Origin: an uncultured Chlorobiaceae bacterium
GTDB lineage: Bacteria; Bacteroidota; Chlorobiia; Chlorobiales; Chlorobiaceae
Assembly (NCBI GenBank): GCA_903929845.1
Contig: CAIYWF010000320.1
Coordinates: 1-5,658, forward strand
Direction: 5' to 3'
DNA length: 5,658 nt
The notes beneath the pieces are model-generated. The model saw only the letters and a list, made by a program, of their open reading frames with translations, was not told where the DNA came from and made no database searches. The position numbers and the translations under genes are program-made. How positions within the stretch are numbered: the first letter of the stretch is position 1; each line of letters opens with the position of its first letter. This document shows, piece after piece, positions 1 to 5,658 of this stretch.

Positions 1-29
1 GGAGACATAAAGAACTTTAAAATTTCGTC

Positions 30-59
30 TGGACATCTATATGACAACCAATCTATAAT
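30..59 (+). promoter_or_regulatory. Candidate sigma70-type promoter for the lipoprotein-bchJ unit
   Basis: TGGACA at 30-35 matches the -35 consensus at five of six positions. TATAAT at 54-59 is a perfect -10 box, and the spacer is 18 bp. Transcription would start near 65-67, leaving a 5' leader of about 95 nt before the ATG at 162. The surrounding DNA is strongly AT-rich, so chance matches are likelier than usual. The assignment assumes that the housekeeping sigma factor of this organism uses the standard consensus rather than the divergent Bacteroidetes one. Confidence 0.5.
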
Positions 60-63
60 TTTT

Positions 64-80
64 TATGAAAAACTTTCATA
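64..80. repeat. Perfect 7-bp inverted repeat with a 3-base centre
   Basis: TATGAAA at 64-70 and TTTCATA at 74-80 are exact reverse complements separated by AAC. The element begins five bases after the candidate -10 box, so it covers the expected transcription start. That position suits an operator for a dimeric repressor. It could also form a weak hairpin at the 5' end of the mRNA. The stem is AT-rich (one G-C pair of seven) and no T-run follows, so an intrinsic terminator is unlikely. The function is inferred from position only. Confidence 0.4.
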
Positions 81-161
81 GAACCACATTAGTTTCTAAT
101 TTACGAATTTTCACGGTCAGATACAATCAAGCCTCTCTCACCACGGATTCGAAGGATTTTC

Positions 162-1271
162 ATGCGAAGTACCTCCCGCACCATGCACGTACTCCTTATT
201 TTCCTGCTATGGCTTGCTGGAGGTTGTGCTTCTGATCGACCGCCTTCAGGAGGAGCAGCCGATAGCACACCGTTGCAGGTGATATTGTCCGATCCTGAAC
301 CATCGGCTCTTCATGTCGCAACAAACACGATCCGCCTTACCTTTAACCACTACGTTACCGCACGGCAATTGATCAAGGCACTCCACTTTACTCCCTCTGT
401 CGGAGCCTACGATATTACTACTGACGCAAAAAACACGATACTGAGACTGGACAGGCCTCTGCAACAAAACCAGACTTATATCCTCACCCTTGAGAAGAAT
501 CTCATGGACAACCGGGGACGAACCTTGCCCGCTCCCTTTACCATGGCATTTTCCACAGGCACTGTTATAGATAGTGAAACAATCAATGGAAAGGTCGTCA
601 ACAGAGACTGTTCCCCCGCCACAAATGCGTTAATACTCGCCTTTGCTGAACATCCTGAAACCGCTGGAAGCGGAAAAATGCTGACCAGAGAGCCAGATTA
701 CCTTATACAGGCAGATGCCTCCGGAGTTTTCTCTTTCAGGCATATTGCTGCCGGATCATACAGGATTATTGCGATTAATGATCAAAACAATGACTTGCGC
801 TATAATATCGGCGAGGAAGAGATTGGCCTGAGCAGTACTCCTTTTGTTCACTCCGGAGCTTCAGATCTACTCTTCAGGCTTTCAGGAAGAGACGGAGTAT
901 CTCAATCCCAGCCAGTCGGAAAGGCGCCAGCAACTACTGAAACTGGAAGCATCTCGGGGAGATGCTTTACCGCCGGACAATACGTTATTATTGAAGCATC
1001 CGGTTCTACAGGATCGTACAGCACAACCACATCTCGTGACAGGAAAGGAACACTTCACTACTCTTTCGCGGAACTTCCTGCTGGCAGCTATATTGTCAGC
1101 GCCCATGTTCCTTATGGCAATAAAAAGCCTGATCCCAAACAGCAATGGAACCCTGGCACCATCGACCCGTTTCAACCAGCCGAACCATTCGGATTTTATC
1201 CGGAAAAAGTAACGGTACGCGCTCGATGGACAACAAAAAATATCGATATCACTATCAAGACTTTTCGGTAA
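162..1271 (+). CDS. Putative Ig-like (Big_5-type) domain lipoprotein
   Basis: This 369-residue protein is probably anchored in the envelope by lipid. Residues 8-21 form a hydrophobic signal segment ending in LAGGC, with Cys22 as the candidate lipidated residue; Ala at -3 is acceptable but not the commonest choice. After Cys22 comes a PPSGGAADSTP stretch resembling the C-x-PtGGpkDttPP start of Bacteroidetes Ig-like lipoproteins. Residues about 37-133 look like the Big_5 Ig-like domain (IRLTFNHYV, then FTMAFSTG). Residues about 140-225 resemble a carboxypeptidase-regulatory or Cna-B-like beta-sandwich (DASGVFSFRHIAAGSYRI, then INDQNNDLRYN). Residues about 262-367 form a third beta-rich segment ending in YPEKVTVRARW. 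There is no enzyme motif. The start is supported by GAAGGA at 151-156, five bases before the ATG; Met8 is a less likely alternative. The molecular role of the family is unknown. It is probably co-transcribed with bchJ, which begins 18 bp downstream. Confidence 0.8.
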   Translation: MRSTSRTMHVLLIFLLWLAGGCASDRPPSGGAADSTPLQVILSDPEPSALHVATNTIRLTFNHYVTARQLIKALHFTPSVGAYDITTDAKNTILRLDRPLQQNQTYILTLEKNLMDNRGRTLPAPFTMAFSTGTVIDSETINGKVVNRDCSPATNALILAFAEHPETAGSGKMLTREPDYLIQADASGVFSFRHIAAGSYRIIAINDQNNDLRYNIGEEEIGLSSTPFVHSGASDLLFRLSGRDGVSQSQPVGKAPATTETGSISGRCFTAGQYVIIEASGSTGSYSTTTSRDRKGTLHYSFAELPAGSYIVSAHVPYGNKKPDPKQQWNPGTIDPFQPAEPFGFYPEKVTVRARWTTKNIDITIKTFR

Positions 1272-1289
1272 ACCAAAACTATTTTTTTG

Positions 1290-1862
1290 ATGAATACACC
1301 GTCCAGGATAGGCCCAAACTCAATTATCCAGACTGTTAACGCTCTTGAGGCAAGCTACGGTAAAACCAAGGCAGAAAACATGCTGCGCAAAATCGGCCAA
1401 GGCTACCTTGTAGGAAACCTGCCGAAAGAGATGGTTGAAGAGGCAAAATTTCACACACTCGTCGGGGCCCTGCTGAAAGAGATCGGCGAGACAGCAACCT
1501 CAAGAATCCTGCAAGAGTCAGGCGAACGGACCGCTCGCTACCTTCTGAAGGTACGCATTCCCGCCATTTTCCAGAAATTCGTAAAACTTCTTCCGCCACG
1601 CCCCGCATTCAAGCTCCTCCTCTTTGCCATAAGCAAAAACGCATGGACCTTTGCAGGAAGCGGCGAGTTCGCCTACATCATGACACGACCACCTGAAATA
1701 TCGGTGAAGGTCACCTTTCCAACCCAGCCAGTGGTCGGAAACTTCTACCTCGGCACCTTCACTGCGCTTTTACAAGAGCTTGTCAATCCGAAGACAAAGA
1801 TCAAGGCGGATATTCAGATGGAAAATGGAGGTATAAGGTGCAATTACCGTTGTGAAATTTGA
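1290..1862 (+). CDS. bchJ: BchJ, V4R-domain bacteriochlorophyll biosynthesis protein
   Basis: This 190-residue protein belongs to the BchJ family (annotated as bacteriochlorophyll 4-vinyl or 8-vinyl reductase). The N-terminal RIGPNSIIQTV (residues 6-16) is typical of BchJ. Residues about 128-190 match the V4R small-molecule-binding domain, with a GNFYLGTFTALLQEL helix and a terminal cysteine pair, Cys184 and Cys188. There is no signal peptide or membrane segment, so it should be cytoplasmic. In Rhodobacter, loss of bchJ was linked to accumulation of divinyl protochlorophyllide. In green sulfur bacteria, genetic work assigns the 8-vinyl reductase reaction to BciA or BciB, which leaves BchJ as a likely accessory or substrate-carrier protein. 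The ATG at 1290 is chosen over the TTG directly before it at 1287. Neither has a Shine-Dalgarno sequence, and the leader is a T-rich run. The preceding gene stops at TAA 1269-1271 in the same frame, so translational coupling is possible. Confidence 0.87.
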   Translation: MNTPSRIGPNSIIQTVNALEASYGKTKAENMLRKIGQGYLVGNLPKEMVEEAKFHTLVGALLKEIGETATSRILQESGERTARYLLKVRIPAIFQKFVKLLPPRPAFKLLLFAISKNAWTFAGSGEFAYIMTRPPEISVKVTFPTQPVVGNFYLGTFTALLQELVNPKTKIKADIQMENGGIRCNYRCEI

Positions 1863-1903
1863 AATTTTTGGACAACTCGAAGGATTCTCAAACCATTACA
1901 GAT
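1863..1903. other. Convergent intergenic gap without a recognisable terminator
   Basis: These 41 bases separate the stop codon of bchJ on the plus strand from the stop codon of the DUF3570 gene on the minus strand. I looked for a GC-rich stem followed by a T-run on either strand and found none. A short direct repeat of GAAATTT spans the end of bchJ. Termination may be Rho-dependent, or the two transcripts may overlap as antisense RNA. Confidence 0.5.
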
Positions 1904-3112
1904 TCAAAACTGTCTTGATACGCCAGCCTGCACGCTTTTGGCATGGAAAGCTGCCACTCCTGGATCGCCTCGACCATTCAGGCTCCAATTTTCTCGTTGC
2001 TCATATTTCTCGATTTTCAGGTCAACTAACCAATCCTTATTCAACTGCTTGCTTATTTTTAAGCCAGCAGTAAGGGCTCCAAAAGCTGATAGTCGCTGAT
2101 CTTCTGTATAATAGAGATCACTTGCAGACGGCAGGGTTGCTCTTGATGGATTTGCCTTTTCGGCAGCACTTGCAGCCACATAAAAGTCAGCTTCGCTTTG
2201 AGTGTAAAGTCGAAACAGAGGGGTAAGTGTCCAGCCATTCTGTAACGGCTGAACATATTCAGCACCAAGCGTATGCGCTCGTATACCGAACGTATCAGTG
2301 TAGTACCGATATGAGAGCCGAGCAGTACCGTCAGTACCATTGAAATGGTGGTTCCATCGAGTAAAAAACGTCGTATTGTTGCGATCCCGAGGTCTATTGT
2401 CCGGATCCTTGTATGGATCGGTGAAATAGCCAGTTCCCTTCGAATATCCAAGGTTGAACTGTACAATATCACTTTTCGACAATACTTTCGTCACGCCGAA
2501 CAAACCCGCAACAACATGCTTTTGCCCATCCTCAACCCTTTTTTTTACATCAACAACATTTGGAGTATTGAGTTTGATGGTGTCGTCGGAGAAACTGCCG
2601 CCAACCGTAAACGTCGTATTTTTGTCTTCCGTCGATAGACTCCCCTGAAGAGAAGCACCTCGGGAGATATAGTCCGACTCCATGGAATAGCTTGTGCCAA
2701 AGGTCACGCTTCCTTTTGAAAAATAGCGAGTAAGATCAAGATCGCCCGCATGGCGCAATTCCCCTGAGGCTCCAGACACCGCTTTAGTTGCAGGAAAACC
2801 AGAGGAGTGATAGGCCGGTGAAGCTCCGGTAATCGAATCCTCCATTAACGCCGCACCAATTGACCATTCACCGGCAATTGGTGCTATTACCATCATCGAA
2901 AGAGCATTAACAGCTATCCGGTCCCGGCTCATTCCAGCAGTAACTGCAGTGTCTCCGGTCTGACTGTCCTGATAATTAAGATATTTTAGGCTGACTGTTC
3001 CCCGTTCTGGAGGAGCGTCAGCATTAGCAAACTGCACTGAAGGCAATGCCATAGCTGCGCTGACAAGAGCGGCACCAAGAAATGCTGACGTTGTTTTCGG
3101 AGCCGATGCCAT
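1904..3112 (-). CDS. DUF3570 family predicted outer-membrane beta-barrel protein
   Basis: The 402-residue product fits the DUF3570 family, whose function is not established. Residues 1-31 or 1-33 look like a Sec signal peptide (one Lys, then an Ala-rich hydrophobic core, with a likely cut after ANA or ADA). The rest has alternating polar and hydrophobic beta-strand character, no cysteine, and ends in Phe (VSRQF), as outer-membrane barrels often do. Family-like motifs include EDSITGASP (91-99), YSMESDYIS (142-150), GYFTDPYK (228-235), SYRYYTDTFGIRAHTLGAEY (267-286) and LFRLYTQSEADFY (299-311). In other bacteria DUF3570 genes often sit beside DUF4266, thioredoxin-like and ApbE genes, none of which is visible here. 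The start lies 18 bp after the bchL stop, and no clear Shine-Dalgarno sequence precedes it, which suggests expression from the bch transcript. A role as a porin or as an assembly factor is speculation. Confidence 0.82.
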   Translation of the reverse strand: MASAPKTTSAFLGAALVSAAMALPSVQFANADAPPERGTVSLKYLNYQDSQTGDTAVTAGMSRDRIAVNALSMMVIAPIAGEWSIGAALMEDSITGASPAYHSSGFPATKAVSGASGELRHAGDLDLTRYFSKGSVTFGTSYSMESDYISRGASLQGSLSTEDKNTTFTVGGSFSDDTIKLNTPNVVDVKKRVEDGQKHVVAGLFGVTKVLSKSDIVQFNLGYSKGTGYFTDPYKDPDNRPRDRNNTTFFTRWNHHFNGTDGTARLSYRYYTDTFGIRAHTLGAEYVQPLQNGWTLTPLFRLYTQSEADFYVAASAAEKANPSRATLPSASDLYYTEDQRLSAFGALTAGLKISKQLNKDWLVDLKIEKYEQRENWSLNGRGDPGVAAFHAKSVQAGVSRQF

Positions 3113-3130
3113 AGTTTGATTATTCTTATC

Positions 3131-3958
3131 CTACTGCCAGCCGTTTACCATTTTAAAGATCTCCCTGTCCCCGATCGGCAAAGGAATTGACGCTATTGGT
3201 TCGTCCTGAACCAAGGTATCGGCAATCTCGTTGTATGGTACGAGGCACTCCGCTTTTCCTTCAGCTTCAGCCATGGCAAAGAGGGTCTTGCCTGCAAAGC
3301 GGCTTTTACGGATCAGTTCGTGGTAGGGCACTTTGGCGAGAAGCCTTGTTCCGACTTTTTCGGCAAACTGGTCGAGCATGTTGGTGCCTCCGCCGGTGGT
3401 GTAATCAACACGATTGGCAACAATACCGGCAAGTTTCACCTTGTAACGCACGCTTTTCTGCTGAATGGCCATGCAAAGGCGATTGGCGGCAAAGATGCTG
3501 TCGAAATCGTTGGTGGCAATGATTATTGCATAGTCGGCATAATTGAGCGGAGCACTGAAACCTCCACAAACGACGTCACCAAGAACGTCAAAAAGGATAA
3601 CGTCATATTTATCGTACAGACCAAGCTCCTGGAGGAGGGTAACGGATTCACCGACCACGTAGCCACCGCAGCCGCTTCCTGCAGGAGGACCACCAGCTTC
3701 AAGACAGTCAATACCTGCAAATCCTGTTTCGATAATATCCTCGGCACTCAGCTCTTCGTGATGGAAATCAACCTCTTCAAGAGCTTCGATAACGGTTTTC
3801 TGCAGTTTTCCAGTAATTGGAAAGGTGCTGTCATGCTTGGGATCGCAACCGATCTGCAGTACCTTGGCACCTTTCAGGGCAAGTGCCGCTGAAATGTTGG
3901 CGCTTGTGGTGCTTTTTCCTATTCCGCCCTTACCATATACCGCTAAGACTAAACTCAT
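3131..3958 (-). CDS. bchL: BchL, iron-sulfur ATP-binding subunit of dark-operative protochlorophyllide reductase
   Basis: BchL is the NifH-like homodimer that couples ATP hydrolysis to electron transfer into the BchN-BchB catalytic component of DPOR. This reduces the C17-C18 bond of protochlorophyllide without light. The 275 residues are full length for the family. The P-loop YGKGGIGKST spans 8-17, a switch I-like GCDPKHDST spans 37-45, and DVLGDVVCGG at 124-133 is the switch II region. Cys97 (in GSGCGG) and Cys131 are the expected ligands of the [4Fe-4S] cluster bridging the dimer. ANRVDYTTGGG (181-191) and the C-terminal half separate it from nitrogenase NifH and from the BchX subunit of chlorophyllide reductase. 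It is cytoplasmic. It begins 36 bp after bchB; the gap is AT-rich and holds no clear Shine-Dalgarno sequence. Nothing in the gene appears degraded. Confidence 0.97.
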   Translation of the reverse strand: MSLVLAVYGKGGIGKSTTSANISAALALKGAKVLQIGCDPKHDSTFPITGKLQKTVIEALEEVDFHHEELSAEDIIETGFAGIDCLEAGGPPAGSGCGGYVVGESVTLLQELGLYDKYDVILFDVLGDVVCGGFSAPLNYADYAIIIATNDFDSIFAANRLCMAIQQKSVRYKVKLAGIVANRVDYTTGGGTNMLDQFAEKVGTRLLAKVPYHELIRKSRFAGKTLFAMAEAEGKAECLVPYNEIADTLVQDEPIASIPLPIGDREIFKMVNGWQ

Positions 3959-3994
3959 AATATTTAAGAGAAAAAAATTTATTGATAGAAAATC

Positions 3995-5602
3995 TTATCC
4001 GCCGAGAGACTCCTTTGCCTTTCGGAACACATCAACGGTAACCACTGGCTCGTCAATACTGCGTGCAAAAGTTTCAGTGTTCTTCCGCACCTTTTTGCGA
4101 ACGAAAAATGGCACTTTCTTCAGCATAGTTTCAGCATCATCGCTCCATTTCATCTCTCCATCTTCAGGGAGAGCGGGAGCTTCAGAGATAACTGGCGCAC
4201 CTGTTTGAGAAGCACCCTTGTTACTGTCGGACAGAGCAACATATACCTCTTCAGAAGAAGAACTCTCCTCGTACTCAAGACCTGCGTCACCGAAAAAGTC
4301 GATAAGGTGCTTTTCAAGACCGAGTTTGCATGAAAGATAGACTCTGTCGGCTATAACATCGGCTCCGGCAAAACCAAAAAACGGGTAGTAGCCGAGCAAA
4401 TGGTTTTCAATATGTGTTGGCGGACAAACAACCATGCAGGGAACATCAAGCTTGCGACAACTGTGACGCTCCATCTGTGTGCCGCAGACCAGATCAGGCA
4501 TCTCATCCTCAATAACCTTGGCCACATCCTGAAAGCGATCAGTGACCATAAGCGCTCCGGGAAGGTATCCTTCCAACTCTTTGCGCACCCAGTCAGCATG
4601 TTGCTCAAGATAGGTACCTGCACCTATAATCTGCATTCCAAGCTCGTCGCGCAAAAACTTGACAAGACCAACAGTATGCGTGGCATCGCCAAAGACAAAA
4701 GCCTTTTTATTGCTGAAACTCTCCATGTCAGCCGTCCGGGCAAACCATGGAACACCGCTCGGTGCACTCAGGCCATCAAGCGAAAATGCCTTGAGATTCG
4801 GCAAGGCAAGAGGAGCAACGCCCCGTTGAGCACCTATTGCATTTAACTTTTGAATGAGCGAGCGAAGCCAAGCCATGGTGGGTTCAACCCCTATCGGCGC
4901 TTCACAGAGTGATGGCATGGAGAAGCTCTCTTCAAGATATGCGGCTGCAGTCACACCAATTTCCCGATAGGGAGCAATATTGAGCCAAGCTGCAGGAAGT
5001 CTCCCGAAATCCTCGATGCTGCTTCCCCATGGAGCAACGACATTCACCGTGATACCCAATGTCTGCAACATGCGGGTGATACTGGTCAGATTGGCTCGAA
5101 GGTGAAAGCCAAGTGAGGTAAAGCCAAGAATGTTCACCGACGGAGTTGCCGTTTTTTCCTGACTGACTGCGTAACGCTTCACCAGTTCCGTAAACAGGCC
5201 ATCTGCAGCCTCATTTTCCGAAACCCTGAATGGGTTAAGCGCATAGACCATCAACCGTTCGTTCGGCACACCTGAATGGGCTGCAAGCTGATGGAGATCT
5301 TCCTGGAGGAGCGCTGTGCTGCAACTTGGCGCAATAACGATAAGTTCTGGATGGTAGTGGTCATCGACCTGCTGCAAGGTTGTCGGAAGTCGTGAGACTC
5401 CCTGCGCAAGGTCTCTGCCGCGAACAACGCTGATGGACAAACCAGGGAATTGGGGGGTTCTTTCGAGCATGGTGTAGGTGGCCGTAATGTAATCATCGCC
5501 CTGTGGGGCGTGATAGACGGTGTGAACCCCTTTCATACTGTTGGTGACTCGGCTGATACCATGAAGGGCGGTTCCCTCATAGAGCCAGAAAGCTAAGCGC
5601 AT
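3995..5602 (-). CDS. bchB: BchB, catalytic subunit B of dark-operative protochlorophyllide reductase
   Basis: BchB pairs with BchN in the NifDK-like heterotetramer that binds protochlorophyllide and receives electrons from BchL. The 535 residues match the long form of the family. The canonical start MRLAFWLYEGTALHG supports the ATG at 5602. Asp36 (in APQGDDY) is the expected unusual aspartate ligand of the [4Fe-4S] cluster, whose other ligands are three BchN cysteines. Asp276 (in FSLDGLS) aligns by context with the catalytic proton donor, Asp274 in Rhodobacter capsulatus. The nitrogenase-like domains run to about residue 440 and include VVCPPTHIENHLLGYYPFFG (391-410). A Ser/Glu-rich, poorly ordered linker (about 444-483) leads to a small basic C-terminal domain (about 485-530, KWSDDAETMLKKVPFFVRKK) of the PCP_red type. 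No strong Shine-Dalgarno sequence precedes the ATG. It heads the visible minus-strand unit with bchL and the DUF3570 gene. Confidence 0.97.
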   Translation of the reverse strand: MRLAFWLYEGTALHGISRVTNSMKGVHTVYHAPQGDDYITATYTMLERTPQFPGLSISVVRGRDLAQGVSRLPTTLQQVDDHYHPELIVIAPSCSTALLQEDLHQLAAHSGVPNERLMVYALNPFRVSENEAADGLFTELVKRYAVSQEKTATPSVNILGFTSLGFHLRANLTSITRMLQTLGITVNVVAPWGSSIEDFGRLPAAWLNIAPYREIGVTAAAYLEESFSMPSLCEAPIGVEPTMAWLRSLIQKLNAIGAQRGVAPLALPNLKAFSLDGLSAPSGVPWFARTADMESFSNKKAFVFGDATHTVGLVKFLRDELGMQIIGAGTYLEQHADWVRKELEGYLPGALMVTDRFQDVAKVIEDEMPDLVCGTQMERHSCRKLDVPCMVVCPPTHIENHLLGYYPFFGFAGADVIADRVYLSCKLGLEKHLIDFFGDAGLEYEESSSSEEVYVALSDSNKGASQTGAPVISEAPALPEDGEMKWSDDAETMLKKVPFFVRKKVRKNTETFARSIDEPVVTVDVFRKAKESLGG

Positions 5603-5620
5603 ACTTCTATAACGTTTTTT

Positions 5621-5640
5621 GTTGCATTGAGTTGCAGTAA
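5621..5640. repeat. Short tandem direct repeat in the bchB leader
   Basis: GTTGCATTGA at 5621-5630 is followed directly by GTTGCAGTAA at 5631-5640. The two copies agree at eight of ten bases, with GTTGCA repeated exactly one helical turn apart. The pair lies 19-38 bp upstream of the bchB start codon, where a regulator or an RNA structure could act. With only two copies of a 6-bp core, chance is a serious alternative. Confidence 0.25.
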
Positions 5641-5641
5641 A

Positions 5642-5658
5642 TTATTCGGCACTCGGCA
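5642..5658 (-). CDS. Possible last codons of an upstream gene, perhaps bchN (partial)
   Basis: Reading leftwards from the right edge, one frame gives PSAE and then a TAA stop at 5644-5642. This leaves a 39-bp AT-rich leader before bchB. The other two frames stay open longer, one ending at a TAG at 5610-5608 and one running into bchB and stopping at 5595-5593, so the frame is not settled. bchN is expected here because bchN, bchB and bchL commonly cluster and BchB needs BchN as its partner. Too little is present to identify a protein. Confidence 0.25.

Noticed and set aside
149..158. The 10-mer TCGAAGGATT also occurs at 1877-1886
   Set aside because: Only two copies, in unrelated positions (a ribosome site and a convergent gap); a chance match is adequate.
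844..1212. A 122-codon open frame overlapping the lipoprotein gene in another plus-strand frame
   Set aside because: The lipoprotein frame has a signal peptide and family-like motifs through this stretch. The alternative frame has no such features.
1852..2073. A 73-codon plus-strand frame after bchJ
   Set aside because: It overlaps the end of bchJ and the conserved C-terminus of the DUF3570 gene on the opposite strand. There is no supporting start signal.
3320..3892. A 190-codon open frame on the plus strand opposite bchL
   Set aside because: It lies wholly antisense to bchL, whose motifs and full length are unambiguous. The predicted product has no recognisable domain, so it is a shadow of bchL codon structure.
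3959..3994. T-run (seven T on the minus strand) between bchB and bchL as a possible terminator
   Set aside because: No GC-rich stem precedes the run, and termination there would cut bchL off from bchB. It reads as an ordinary AT-rich leader.
4400..4846. A 148-codon open frame on the plus strand opposite bchB
   Set aside because: It is fully inside conserved bchB coding sequence and has no ribosome site or recognisable domain.
3131..5602. Nitrogenase (nifH/nifK) or chlorophyllide reductase (bchX/bchZ) identity for the two minus-strand enzymes
   Set aside because: The 275-residue BchL with YGKGGIGKST and GSGCGG, and the BchB start MRLAFWLYEGTALHG with its C-terminal PCP_red-type domain, are specific to protochlorophyllide reductase.
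1..5658. CRISPR arrays, insertion sequences, attachment sites, tRNA or rRNA genes, riboswitches
   Set aside because: No regularly spaced repeats, transposase-like protein, terminal inverted repeats or recognisable structured RNA was seen. Coding sequence fills nearly the whole window.

Overview
The window looks like chromosomal DNA of a green sulfur bacterium (Chlorobiaceae; Chlorobium/Pelodictyon/Prosthecochloris-like). Three bacteriochlorophyll (BChl) genes of the types found in this phylum lie together with two envelope-protein genes of families common in the Bacteroidetes/Chlorobi group. The BchB N-terminus, its C-terminal extension and BchL are all full length and carry the expected ligand residues. 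Species assignment is not possible from the sequence alone.

Layout. Positions 1-161 are an AT-rich leader with a good sigma70-type promoter candidate and a small palindrome just downstream of its -10 box. A plus-strand unit follows: a putative lipoprotein with an N-terminal Ig-like domain (162-1271) and, 18 bp after it and in the same frame, bchJ (1290-1862), a V4R-domain protein of the BChl pathway. After a 41-bp convergent gap comes a minus-strand unit that reads leftwards from the right edge: bchB (5602-3995), bchL (3958-3131) and a DUF3570-type predicted outer-membrane beta-barrel gene (3112-1904). The minus-strand spacings are 36 bp and 18 bp, so the three are probably co-transcribed. 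The last 56 bases at the right edge are the bchB leader and perhaps the final codons of an upstream gene, most likely bchN, which is otherwise outside the window.

How the genes work together. BchL is the ATP-dependent [4Fe-4S] electron donor, and BchB with BchN is the catalytic part, of dark-operative protochlorophyllide reductase (DPOR), which reduces ring D of protochlorophyllide to give chlorophyllide. BchJ belongs to a family linked to 8-vinyl reduction of the same intermediates, probably as an accessory or carrier protein rather than as the reductase. The lipoprotein and the barrel have no known pigment role. Their close linkage to pigment genes on both strands is the least expected feature of the window.

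Nothing mobile was seen: no insertion sequence, CRISPR array, tRNA or rRNA. The region reads as an ordinary housekeeping photosynthesis locus with two poorly understood envelope genes attached, not as a clear new system.
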